A stretch of 64,000 nucleotides of DNA, taken from Flavobacteriales bacterium (GTDB lineage: Bacteria > Bacteroidota > Bacteroidia > Flavobacteriales > UBA7430). The DNA lies in NCBI GenBank assembly GCA_022425195.1, contig JAKMFX010000040.1, positions 62,001 to 126,000 of the forward strand. Reading direction: 5' to 3'. Below are positions 47,758 through 56,270 of the stretch, piece by piece. Both the position numbers and the translations under genes were made by a program. Each line of letters begins with the position of its first letter. The stretch's first letter is position 1. The notes below the pieces were generated by a model. That model did not search any database, was not told where the DNA came from, and saw only the letters and a program-made list of their open reading frames with translations.

Positions 47758-49169
47758 ACAAGACTAAAATTATTGCTACGATAGGACCTGCATCTTCTGA
47801 CAAATCCGTCCTAAGAAAAATGTTTTCTGCAGGATTAAATGTGGCTCGGATCAATTTCTCTCACAGCAATCACGAGGAAGCAAAAGAAATTTACAATTGG
47901 ATTCAAGAGCTTAACGTAGAAGAAGGTCGAAACGTAGCTGTTTTGGGTGATCTTCAAGGGCCAAAATTAAGAATTGGTATCGTAAAAGCAGATCAAGTAT
48001 TGAAAAAAGGGGACAAAATCACCATCACCACAGATGAGTGCGAAGGAGATGTTTCAAAAGTATACATTACCTACCCAGAATTCCCAAAAGATGTAGCTGT
48101 GGGTGACAAAATCATGCTAGATGATGGAAAACTGATTCTCAAAGCAGAGTCTTCAAACAACAAAAATGAAGTCAAAGCAAAAGTCATTCAAGGAGGTCCT
48201 CTAAAATCCAAAAAAGGAGTTAACCTACCCAATACGAAAATTTCTTTACCCTGTCTTACGCCAAAAGATCTCGCTGATTTAGAGTGTGCTTTAGAGCTTG
48301 GGATCGAGTGGATAGGTCTGTCATTTGTGAGATCTGTAAATGACATAAAAGAACTTAAGAACATCATCGATAGCAATAACTCACCAGCAAAGATTGTTGC
48401 CAAAATAGAAAAACCAGAAGCCATTCAAGAAATTGATGCCATCATCAATGAGACCGATGCAATTATGGTAGCTCGTGGAGATTTAGGTGTTGAAGTTCCT
48501 ATGGAACGCGTACCAGCTCTTCAAAAGATGATTACACGAAAATGTATTAAATATTCTACGCCTGTGATTATTGCAACGCAGATGATGGAATCTATGATGG
48601 AAAGCTTGAGCCCAAGTAGAGCAGATGTTAACGATGTTGCAAATGCAGTACATGATCGAGTTGATGCGGTAATGTTGAGTGGAGAAACCTCAGTGGGAAC
48701 CTACCCAGTACAAGTCATCCGAGCGATGAGTAAAGTGGTGAAGAATCAAGAAAGCCACAACAACCATGAGATGGAGGAATTTTTGCCAATTGAAAAGAAA
48801 AACGATCGCTACATTTCAGACACCATATGCTTCAACGCTTGCAAGATGGCTGAACAGGTCAATGCAAAAGCAGTTATGACCATGACGCATTCTGGATACA
48901 ATGCATACAAGATCTCTAGTTTCAGACCTCCGAGTCAAATATGTATTTTCACTAACAATCGTAAAATCATGAATACCCTCAGTTTACTTTGGGGAGTTCG
49001 CGGATACTATTACGATGAATTTGTGAGTACCGACCATACCATGTCTGACATCAAAAATATCATCAAGGAAAAAGGCATCGTTAAAGATGGCGACATGGTA
49101 GTTAATATTGCGAGTATGCCTATTACCGACAAAGGTATGACAAACATGTTGAGACTAAGCCGTATTTAA
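47754..49169 (+). CDS. pyk: Pyruvate kinase
   Basis: A 471-residue glycolytic enzyme. TKIIATIGPASSD opens the barrel, NFSHSNHEEA and GDLQGPKLRIG follow. The catalytic lysine is in IVAKIEKPEAIQEI, the metal-binding Asp in AIMVARGDLGVEVP, and the regulatory-domain start in CIKYSTPVIIATQMME. It converts phosphoenolpyruvate and ADP to pyruvate and ATP. It overlaps the preceding gene by 4 bases and precedes the M42 peptidase by 6 bases. Confidence 0.96.
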   Translation: MNKTKIIATIGPASSDKSVLRKMFSAGLNVARINFSHSNHEEAKEIYNWIQELNVEEGRNVAVLGDLQGPKLRIGIVKADQVLKKGDKITITTDECEGDVSKVYITYPEFPKDVAVGDKIMLDDGKLILKAESSNNKNEVKAKVIQGGPLKSKKGVNLPNTKISLPCLTPKDLADLECALELGIEWIGLSFVRSVNDIKELKNIIDSNNSPAKIVAKIEKPEAIQEIDAIINETDAIMVARGDLGVEVPMERVPALQKMITRKCIKYSTPVIIATQMMESMMESLSPSRADVNDVANAVHDRVDAVMLSGETSVGTYPVQVIRAMSKVVKNQESHNNHEMEEFLPIEKKNDRYISDTICFNACKMAEQVNAKAVMTMTHSGYNAYKISSFRPPSQICIFTNNRKIMNTLSLLWGVRGYYYDEFVSTDHTMSDIKNIIKEKGIVKDGDMVVNIASMPITDKGMTNMLRLSRI

Positions 49170-49175
49170 AGAAGT

Positions 49176-50228
49176 ATGAAAAAACTCAACATACCTCTTC
49201 TTACCTCTGTCTGTGAAATTGCCGGAGCTCCGGGTTTTGAGCAAAGAGTTCGTGAGTTAGTTATCGACGAGATAAAGGAGTATGTTGACGATTACCGCAT
49301 CGACAACTTAGGTAATGTTATTGCTTTAAAAAAAGGGGATTCCTCTGATAAAAAGGTAATGATCGCTGCACACATGGATGAGATTGGATTCATCGTCACC
49401 CATATTGACGACCAGGGATTTGTCCGCTTTCACACCCTAGGAGGCTTCGATCCAAAAACCCTGACTGCGCAAAGAGTAATCATACACGGCAAGCAAGATC
49501 TCATTGGTGTTATGGGTTCCAAACCCATTCATGTAATGACGGCTTCTGAGCGATCAAAAGTCCCCAAAACAACAGACTACTTCATTGACCTGGGGATGTC
49601 CAAAAAAGAAGTAGAAAAATACATTTCAGTCGGAGATGCAATCACTCGACAGAGAGAGTTAATCGAAATGGGAGATTGCGTAAACTGTAAATCTATTGAC
49701 AATAGAGTTTCCGTTTTCATCCTGATTGAAACCCTCAAAAAACTCAAACGATTCCCATACGATGTACATGCTGTATTTACGGTTCAAGAAGAAGTCGGCA
49801 TTCGAGGAGCGCAGGTCTCAGCACAACAAATCCAACCCGATTTCGGATTTGGCCTAGACACGACAATAGCCTATGATGTTCCGGGCGCTGGCGGACACGA
49901 AAAAATAACAGAATTGGGGAAAGGTGCCGCGATAAAAATCATGGATTCGCAAACCATATGTGATTACAGAATGGTGCGTTATATGAAAGACCTCAGCGAG
50001 AAGAAGAAACTGAAAACTCAACTTGAGATTCTTCCTGCGGGCGGAACCGATACCATGGGAGTTCAAAGGAGTACCCCGGGTGGATCTATTGCTGGAGCAA
50101 TTTCAATTCCTACACGACACATTCACCAAGTCATTGAAATGGCAAATAAAAACGACATTCATCAGTGTATAGAATTACTCAAGGCATGTATCGAAAACCT
50201 CAACGCATACGATTGGGATTTCAAATAA
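49176..50228 (+). CDS. M42 family metallopeptidase
   Basis: A 350-residue aminopeptidase/endoglucanase-like protein. Metal ligands appear in MIAAHMDEIGFIV (His and Asp), KSIDNRVS (Asp), FTVQEEVGIRGAQ (Glu pair), GLDTTIA (Asp) and RHIHQVIE (His). M42 enzymes form large tetrahedral cytoplasmic complexes that trim peptides. It is probably co-transcribed after pyk and before the Ig-like lipoprotein gene 28 bases on. Substrate preference (acidic, hydrophobic or deblocking) cannot be told. Confidence 0.92.
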   Translation: MKKLNIPLLTSVCEIAGAPGFEQRVRELVIDEIKEYVDDYRIDNLGNVIALKKGDSSDKKVMIAAHMDEIGFIVTHIDDQGFVRFHTLGGFDPKTLTAQRVIIHGKQDLIGVMGSKPIHVMTASERSKVPKTTDYFIDLGMSKKEVEKYISVGDAITRQRELIEMGDCVNCKSIDNRVSVFILIETLKKLKRFPYDVHAVFTVQEEVGIRGAQVSAQQIQPDFGFGLDTTIAYDVPGAGGHEKITELGKGAAIKIMDSQTICDYRMVRYMKDLSEKKKLKTQLEILPAGGTDTMGVQRSTPGGSIAGAISIPTRHIHQVIEMANKNDIHQCIELLKACIENLNAYDWDFK

Positions 50229-50256
50229 GGTTTTATTTGTGAGGGCGTAAATAAAA

Positions 50257-51825
50257 ATGATAACTACAGGATACAATTTGAGGCCAATCTTAAAATATCT
50301 TTCATTTTGCTTGACAAGCATACTACTATTACAGCACTGTGCGAGCATTCAGAGTCCCTCAGGAGGCGAAAAAGATGTTGACCCACCCAAGGTCATTAGA
50401 ACCATCCCCGAGCAGAATACTCTTAACGCAAATCCTACAAGGATCGAAATTGAGTTTGATGAATATTTTGTTCAAAGAAATTTATCAAATGAATTATTGA
50501 TTTCACCTCCACTCCATGAAAACCCCATCATTTCTCAAAAAGGAAAAAGACTATTTATTGACCTACAAGAAGAACTGAATGAGAACAAAACCTATACCCT
50601 AAATTTTGGGAAAGGAATTGCAGACTTACACGAAGGTAATATTCTTGAAAGCTACAGTCTAGTATTTAGCACCGGTCCCACACTAGACTCTCTTTTTATC
50701 AAAGGGACTCTAAGTGCATGCCCCCAACAAGGTCTTCCAGAAGGACTTATTGCTGCGGCCTATGAAAAAAATAACTTGGCAAAAGATTCAACGATATTTC
50801 TAAGCAAACCCAATTACTTCAGCGTACCTAACCTAAATGGGGATTTTCATATCGAAAAGATGAAAGCTGGCAATTATGAAATCATCGCTTTTGAAGATAT
50901 TAATGGCAATTATCAGTTTGATGGCTTTCCGGAGTATATTGCGTTTCAGCCAAATACAATTGCTTTAAAAGACAGCTCAAACACCAATATGTGGCTGTTT
51001 CAAGAGGAGGAGAAGTTGAAGGTCCTAGATCAAAAAAATAAAGGGTCTTATGTCAAATGGGTATTTAACAAAAACACAGATTCCTATAAAATCGACAGCG
51101 AGCCAAGCGTCGATTTTTTAAAAAAAATGGTCAAAGACAGCCTATTCATTTGGCCAAAAGAAGCCCATAAAGATTCTATTTTATTTTTATTGAACCTTGA
51201 GGAATCTAAAGATACTGCACTATACATTTTAGATACAATCCAAAAGAATGAAATACGCATCATAAGTCCTTCAAACGATTACGTCAAAAAAGGAAGTCGT
51301 TATAAGTGCCAAACATCAGCTCCGATAACAGAAGTAATGGTTTCGAAAGTACAACTAGAATCGGAGGGCATCGCAAAAGATTTTCAGATTCACCAAACCG
51401 ATTTTGAACTTTCTTTTGAATTTGAATATGAAGAAAACCAATCCTACCAGCTTACTTTCGATGAAGGAGCATTGAAGGGATTACACCACAGTAAGAATGA
51501 CAGCACCGCCGTTTCCTTTTTCACAAAAGAAGAGAGTGCGCTTTCTGGCCTCATGATAAACCTTGAAACAGAATCTAAAGATTACTTTATCGAACTCCTG
51601 AAAAATGGTGAAGTATGTGAAAGGGTTTCTTCCGGAATGCCGCTTCGATTTAACAACCTTTTACCCGAAAATTACGAACTCCGTTTGGTCATAGATACCA
51701 ACAAAGATGGAAAATGGACGGCCGGAAACTACCTCAGAAACCTATTGCCTGAAGAAGTTTATTACTATGGTGAGGTGCTTAATTTAAGAGCCAATTGGGA
51801 ACTAGAGATTGACTGGACCCCCTAA
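50257..51825 (+). CDS. Lipoprotein with SbsA-type Ig-like domain
   Basis: A 522-residue protein with a lipoprotein signal (LLLQHCASIQSPSGG, Cys at about 28). The mature start CASIQSPSGGEKDVDPP leads into an SbsA/Big_5 Ig-like domain (about 45-135; PPKVIRTIPEQNTL and YTLNFGKGIADLHEG). Further beta-rich domains run to the end. The form is that of a widespread Bacteroidota envelope lipoprotein of unknown function. It is likely in the periplasm or outer membrane. It is last in the rnc-pyk-M42 run and converges on the amidase gene 7 bases away. Confidence 0.8.
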   Translation: MITTGYNLRPILKYLSFCLTSILLLQHCASIQSPSGGEKDVDPPKVIRTIPEQNTLNANPTRIEIEFDEYFVQRNLSNELLISPPLHENPIISQKGKRLFIDLQEELNENKTYTLNFGKGIADLHEGNILESYSLVFSTGPTLDSLFIKGTLSACPQQGLPEGLIAAAYEKNNLAKDSTIFLSKPNYFSVPNLNGDFHIEKMKAGNYEIIAFEDINGNYQFDGFPEYIAFQPNTIALKDSSNTNMWLFQEEEKLKVLDQKNKGSYVKWVFNKNTDSYKIDSEPSVDFLKKMVKDSLFIWPKEAHKDSILFLLNLEESKDTALYILDTIQKNEIRIISPSNDYVKKGSRYKCQTSAPITEVMVSKVQLESEGIAKDFQIHQTDFELSFEFEYEENQSYQLTFDEGALKGLHHSKNDSTAVSFFTKEESALSGLMINLETESKDYFIELLKNGEVCERVSSGMPLRFNNLLPENYELRLVIDTNKDGKWTAGNYLRNLLPEEVYYYGEVLNLRANWELEIDWTP

Positions 51826-51832
51826 CGGTTTG

Positions 51833-52609
51833 TTACTTCAAACTGTAATGATCCCTGTCTTCTAGAAAAGGTGCTTTTTTTCGCATTTCGGTAAGGTGAT
51901 TTTTCGACAAACTGAGTTCTACAAAACCTATTTCATTTTCGGGAGCTACAGAGATCAGTCCACCGTCAACATCGATCGCCTGAGAATGACCTGAATATTT
52001 TAGATGCTTTCCATCAGACCCTACCCTGTTCAAACCCAAAACATAGGATTGATTTTCAATGGCTCTGGCTCTTAATAAAACATCCCAAGCACCTATTCTT
52101 TTTTCAGGCCAATTGGCCACAAATAAAAGCAAATCATAGCCTTCATCATTCCTAGAAAAAACTGGAAAACGAAGATCATAACAAATCATGGGGCATATTT
52201 TCCAACCCTTATACTCTAAAATCAATCGTGAGGTTCCAGCTGTAAAATAAAGAGGCTCATCACTCAAGCTAAACAAGTGTCGTTTGTCGTAATGGAGTAC
52301 TCGTCCACTGGGCTCCACCCACAAAAATCGGTTGTAGACATTTCCACTATCTTTTACCATAATAGAACCACACAATACCGAATCCTTGCTTTCTGAGACA
52401 GATTTCATCCAAGCCATCGTATCTCCTGTCATCGTTTCAGCTAAATGGACAGACTCCACAGAAAACCCAGTCGTAAATAATTCAGGCAATAGAATGACAT
52501 CAACACCGCTAATCCCCTCCAAATAGGATTCTATCTGAGCCCTGTTATCGATTGGACTTTCCCAATGCAAATCACATTGCAACATACATATGTCTAAGCT
52601 TTCTTTCAT
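51833..52609 (-). CDS. Nitrilase-superfamily amidase (omega-amidase-like)
   Basis: A 258-residue carbon-nitrogen hydrolase. The catalytic triad is Glu in LLPELFTTGF, Lys in YDKRHLFSL and Cys in CPMICYDLRFPVF. The short single-domain form without extra extensions resembles YafV/omega-amidase, which hydrolyses alpha-ketoglutaramate or similar amides. The true substrate is not fixed by these motifs. It follows the hppA terminator on the same strand and has no co-directional partner. Confidence 0.88.
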   Translation of the reverse strand: MKESLDICMLQCDLHWESPIDNRAQIESYLEGISGVDVILLPELFTTGFSVESVHLAETMTGDTMAWMKSVSESKDSVLCGSIMVKDSGNVYNRFLWVEPSGRVLHYDKRHLFSLSDEPLYFTAGTSRLILEYKGWKICPMICYDLRFPVFSRNDEGYDLLLFVANWPEKRIGAWDVLLRARAIENQSYVLGLNRVGSDGKHLKYSGHSQAIDVDGGLISVAPENEIGFVELSLSKNHLTEMRKKAPFLEDRDHYSLK

Positions 52610-52687
52610 AATAATTCTTCAGAGTAGATGATCGAGTTACTCAAAAGTAAGCAATGTCGCTAAAACAAATGCCTCAATAATTTCAAA

Positions 52688-52721
52688 TAAAAAAACCATC
52701 TCAATTGAGATGGTTTTTTTT
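52688..52721 (-). terminator. Terminator of hppA
   Basis: A perfect palindrome, AACCATCTCAA / TTGAGATGGTT, flanked by A on the left and T on the right, with a run of T on both strands. It lies downstream of hppA on the minus strand and can work both ways. Confidence 0.88.
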
Positions 52722-52753
52722 ATTTGTTTCCCGATTGGGTATGTATGATAAAA

Positions 52754-55006
52754 CTATTCTTCTTTTACAGCTTCAATCACTAAAGTATCAGCAACCGTTT
52801 CTGAAGTTTCTTCAGCCTCGACAACCTCAATAGTATTCTCTTCCACCTCAACCTCTACGTGGTGAGCACCCACAGAAATGTGAGGGGCAATAATCAAAGA
52901 GATGATCGACATCAACTTAATCAAGATGTTCATAGAAGGGCCTGAGGTATCTTTAAATGGATCCCCAACAGTATCACCCGTTACGGAAGCTTTATGAGCT
53001 TCAGAACCTTTATATTCCATTTTACCATCGATCTCAACACCAGCTTCAAAAGACTTCTTGGCATTATCCCATGCACCACCGGCATTGTTTTGGAACATCC
53101 CCATAAGAACACCAGATACAGTTGTACCTGCTAATAAACCACCTAACATTTCAGCAGAGGAGGCGTCAGGAAATACATCTTTGAATCCAAATCCAACTAA
53201 TATTGGAGTTACTAGAGCAATTGCACCTGGTAACATCATTTCCTTAATAGATGCTTTGGTAGAAATATCTACACACTTATCGTACTCAGGTTTTGCTGTC
53301 CCTTCCATAATTCCGGGGATTTCTCTGAATTGACGACGAACCTCTGTCACCATTTCCATGGCTGCTCGACCCACTGCTGCAATAGCCAATGAAGAGAAGA
53401 TAAATGGAATCATGGCACCGATGAATAACATCGCTAAAACAGGAGCTTTAAAAATATCAATAGAGTCGATTCCTGCAATCCCTACAAAAGCTGCAAATAA
53501 AGCCAGTGCAGTAAGTGCCGCAGAAGCAATCGCAAAACCTTTACCGGCTGCTGCTGTAGTGTTACCTACTGCATCTAAGTTATCTGTACGTCCGCGGACC
53601 TCTTTCGGAAGACCGGCCATTTCCGCAATACCACCTGCATTATCTGCAATAGGACCGAAAGCATCGATAGCCAATTGCATCGCAGTGGTTGCCATCATAC
53701 CTGCAGCAGCTATAGCTACTCCATAAAGACCTGCAAAAGAATAGGAGAACATAATCCCACCTGCCAAAACTATCGTTGGCAATACGGTAGATTCCATCCC
53801 TACAGCCAATCCACCAATAATGTTGGTGGCATGACCTGTAGAAGATTGATTGATAATTGAATCAACCGGTCTTCTACCCATAGCGGTATAATACTCGGTA
53901 ATGATAGACATTAAAGCTCCTACAACAAGTCCAACTGTAATTGCCCAAAACACATCCATGGATGTGAATTCAAATCCACGAATGTTCATGGTGTCTGCCA
54001 ACATCCAATTCACTAAGAAATAAGAAGTAATCCATGTAAACACCATAGAACCCCAGTTACCCATGTTGAGCGCTTTCTGAACAGAATCTGACTCCTTACT
54101 AATACGTATCATCAAGGTTCCTAACACAGAAAAAACGATTCCTAAGCCTGCAATTACCATCGGCAATAGAACGGGTGCAATACCATCAAAAGCATCAATA
54201 GAAACAATCTCTTTACCCAATACCATCGTAGCTAAAATGGTTGCTACGTAGGAACCGAACAAGTCAGCACCCATACCGGCAACATCACCTACGTTATCAC
54301 CAACGTTATCAGCAATGGTTGCTGGGTTACGTGGATCATCTTCAGGAATTCCTGCTTCTACTTTACCTACAAGGTCAGCTCCAACATCGGCAGCTTTGGT
54401 GTAAATACCTCCACCTACACGTGCAAATAAGGCTATAGATTCAGCACCCAATGAGAAACCAGCCAATACTTCTAGGGCTTTCTCCATCTCGATACCGTTT
54501 ACATCAGCTCCTACAGATACTACGTATAAATTATAAAACACGATAAACAAAGCGCCAAGACCCAATACTGCCAAACCGGCAACACCTAATCCCATCACGG
54601 TACCACCAGTGAAAGATACTTTCAAAGCTTTTGCTAAAGAAGTACGAGCCGCTTGTGTGGTTCTCACATTTGCTTTGGTAGCTATGTTCATACCGAAGTA
54701 ACCAGCTAAGGCAGAAAATACCGCACCGATTAAGAAAGATATCGCAATGACAGGACTAGAAGTCTCCACTAAAGTTCCAGAATAAGCCAATAAAAGTCCT
54801 GAAATTACCGCAAAGTAACCCAACACTTTCCATTCTGCTTTTAAAAATGCCATGGCACCTTTAGCAATATGATCTGCTAATTCAACCATATTTTCATCAC
54901 CTGCGTCTTGTTTAGACACCCAGGCAGACTTTATAGCCATGATAACAAGCCCCAACACACCTAAGGCAGGTACTAGATAAATCAAATTATTTGTCAAAAA
55001 TTCCAT
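52754..55006 (-). CDS. hppA: Membrane-bound K+-stimulated pyrophosphatase
   Basis: A 750-residue protein with about 16 membrane helices. The active-site motifs DVGADLVGKVEAGIPEDDP and NPATIADNVGDNVGDVAG are intact. The GNTTAAAGKGFAIAS segment, with Ala where K+-independent enzymes have Lys, indicates K+ dependence. The enzyme couples pyrophosphate hydrolysis to H+ and/or Na+ export; which ion is not certain. Beyond the last helix (IAPHISVG) it has an unusual acidic tail of about 40 residues rich in Val and Glu. It is monocistronic, with its own promoter and terminator. Confidence 0.95.
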   Translation of the reverse strand: MEFLTNNLIYLVPALGVLGLVIMAIKSAWVSKQDAGDENMVELADHIAKGAMAFLKAEWKVLGYFAVISGLLLAYSGTLVETSSPVIAISFLIGAVFSALAGYFGMNIATKANVRTTQAARTSLAKALKVSFTGGTVMGLGVAGLAVLGLGALFIVFYNLYVVSVGADVNGIEMEKALEVLAGFSLGAESIALFARVGGGIYTKAADVGADLVGKVEAGIPEDDPRNPATIADNVGDNVGDVAGMGADLFGSYVATILATMVLGKEIVSIDAFDGIAPVLLPMVIAGLGIVFSVLGTLMIRISKESDSVQKALNMGNWGSMVFTWITSYFLVNWMLADTMNIRGFEFTSMDVFWAITVGLVVGALMSIITEYYTAMGRRPVDSIINQSSTGHATNIIGGLAVGMESTVLPTIVLAGGIMFSYSFAGLYGVAIAAAGMMATTAMQLAIDAFGPIADNAGGIAEMAGLPKEVRGRTDNLDAVGNTTAAAGKGFAIASAALTALALFAAFVGIAGIDSIDIFKAPVLAMLFIGAMIPFIFSSLAIAAVGRAAMEMVTEVRRQFREIPGIMEGTAKPEYDKCVDISTKASIKEMMLPGAIALVTPILVGFGFKDVFPDASSAEMLGGLLAGTTVSGVLMGMFQNNAGGAWDNAKKSFEAGVEIDGKMEYKGSEAHKASVTGDTVGDPFKDTSGPSMNILIKLMSIISLIIAPHISVGAHHVEVEVEENTIEVVEAEETSETVADTLVIEAVKEE

Positions 55007-55037
55007 TGTTTTTTTAGGATTTTGGTTAACAAGTGCG

Positions 55038-55045
55038 CAAATATA
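55038..55045 (-). promoter_or_regulatory. Candidate -7 element (TATATTTG) of hppA
   Basis: The minus strand reads TATATTTG, matching TAnnTTTG, 31 bases before the hppA start codon. An upstream TTG at the proper spacing is not evident. Confidence 0.5.
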
Positions 55046-55317
55046 AAATAAAAGTATTAAGTAAGGAGTAAATAGAGATAATAATGTGAGTGATTTAATA
55101 GGCCTGCCTATCGGGAATAAAGGCTCAAAGAAGTCAATAGGACCATCGAATAATCGAGTTTAATGACAAGTATGGAGGGCTGATTTGGGTCCGTCACATA
55201 CCTCATATTTATTTTTTGCATAAGTGTCATAGTAACACAATAATTTTATATCTTGGTCCACTGAAAGTGACCACATCAACAATAGTGGTTCATGATTGAG
55301 ATTTTAAACACACACTG
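55046..55317. other. Intergenic region upstream of the pheA leader
   Basis: 272 bases without an ORF I can support. It must hold the promoter of the leader RNA, but the best candidates (TATTTTTTG near 55210, TATCTTGG at 55249-55256) each depart from TAnnTTTG. A weak ACCAC/GTGGT hairpin lies around 55270-55290. No tRNA or other RNA gene is recognisable. Confidence 0.5.
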
Positions 55318-55371
55318 ATGAACAGATTAGAAAATACATTTAACAGCTTTTATTTTATCTACGACAGATAG
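55318..55371 (+). CDS. Leader peptide of the Phe/Tyr operon attenuator
   Basis: A 17-codon ORF encoding MNRLENTFNSFYFIYDR. Three Phe and two Tyr make up five of 17 residues, with four in the FYFIY run (codons 55348-55362). It ends in TAG exactly at the 5' arm of the antiterminator and lies 80 bases before pheA, whose product leads to Phe. The role is to sense charged tRNA-Phe and tRNA-Tyr by ribosome stalling. It is too short for a normal gene and is called on codon content and the RNA structures that follow. Confidence 0.82.
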   Translation: MNRLENTFNSFYFIYDR

Positions 55372-55416
55372 AGGCTTTTAATTGTATTTACTATTTAAAT
55401 AGAACATAGAAGCCTC
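55371..55416 (+). promoter_or_regulatory. Antiterminator hairpin of the pheA attenuator
   Basis: GAGGCTTTTA (55371-55380) pairs with TAGAAGCCTC (55407-55416) through 10 bases including one G-U. The 3' arm shares 55410-55416 with the terminator stem, so only one can form. A ribosome at the leader stop would cover the 5' arm and favour termination. One stalled on the Phe/Tyr run would leave it free. Confidence 0.78.
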
Positions 55417-55437
55417 GATAAAAACGAGGCTTTTTTT
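55410..55437 (+). terminator. Attenuator terminator in front of pheA
   Basis: AAGCCTCG (55410-55417) pairs with CGAGGCTT (55425-55432), loop ATAAAAA, followed by T up to 55437. It ends 14 bases before the pheA ATG and has no complete gene before it, so it acts on the leader transcript. Confidence 0.88.
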
Positions 55438-55451
55438 AGTTTATAGAGCGA

Positions 55452-56270
55452 ATGAAAGTAGCTATTCAAGGAGTTAAAGGATCATTTCACCACATCGTGG
55501 CTGAGCAATATTTTGGAAAAAATATTGACTTAGTAGAATGTTTGTTGTTCAGTGAAATGCCTGATAAGCTGATTGACAATAAGGCAGATGTACTCATTAT
55601 GGCTATTGAAAACTCCATTGCTGGGGCTATCTTACCAAATTACGCACTCATTGATGAATACCAACTGAATATTTGTGGAGAACACTACCTCCCTATTCAC
55701 CACAACTTAATGGGGATCAAAGGGCAGTCCATAGAAGACATAAAAGAAGTATACTCACACCCGATGGCCTTACTTCAATGTCGTAAGTTCTTTAAAAAAC
55801 ACCCGCACATTAAATTGATTGAAGACAAAGATACTGCGGAGGTTGCCAAAAGAATTGAGGAGGGGAATCTCATGGGCGTTGGTGCCATTGCAAGTAATTT
55901 AGCCGCTGAAACGTATCATTTGGAAATTTTAGCTTCAGAGATTCAAACCATTAATGAGAACGCTACACGTTTTTTCATCCTAAACAATTCAAATCCAGAC
56001 AAAAGCATTGTCGCTAACAAAGCTTCTATTAAATTTGTGGCGAATAATGATGCAGGAAGTTTAGCTGAGGTATTGAGCATCATGGCGAATCAGGGTTTAA
56101 ATTTGACAAAGATTCAATCCATGCCGATTATAGATACACCATGGAAATACGCATTTTTTGTAGATTTTATTTTTAATGACTACTCCCTATATTCGTCAGC
56201 TATGGAGGAAATAAAGGACAAAGTAGTTACACTAAAAATATTAGGTGAATACTCCAAAAGTAAACGATAA
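55452..56270 (+). CDS. pheA: Prephenate dehydratase
   Basis: A 272-residue stand-alone enzyme. The catalytic domain (about 1-180) has IQGVKGSFHHIVAEQYFG at the start and NATRFFIL (the Thr-Arg-Phe active-site motif). A C-terminal ACT domain (about 190-272; NDAGSLAEVLSIMANQG and NLTKIQSMPI) is the Phe-binding regulatory part. It turns prephenate into phenylpyruvate. It is the first structural gene of the operon and is controlled both by Phe feedback (ACT domain, from family knowledge) and, by inference, by the leader attenuator. Its stop overlaps the next ATG as TAATG. Confidence 0.94.
   Translation: MKVAIQGVKGSFHHIVAEQYFGKNIDLVECLLFSEMPDKLIDNKADVLIMAIENSIAGAILPNYALIDEYQLNICGEHYLPIHHNLMGIKGQSIEDIKEVYSHPMALLQCRKFFKKHPHIKLIEDKDTAEVAKRIEEGNLMGVGAIASNLAAETYHLEILASEIQTINENATRFFILNNSNPDKSIVANKASIKFVANNDAGSLAEVLSIMANQGLNLTKIQSMPIIDTPWKYAFFVDFIFNDYSLYSSAMEEIKDKVVTLKILGEYSKSKR

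Noticed and set aside
55410-55437. Reading this hairpin as an ordinary terminator of hppA or of an upstream gene
   Set aside because: hppA is on the other strand and divergent, and no complete gene precedes the hairpin on the plus strand apart from the short leader ORF.
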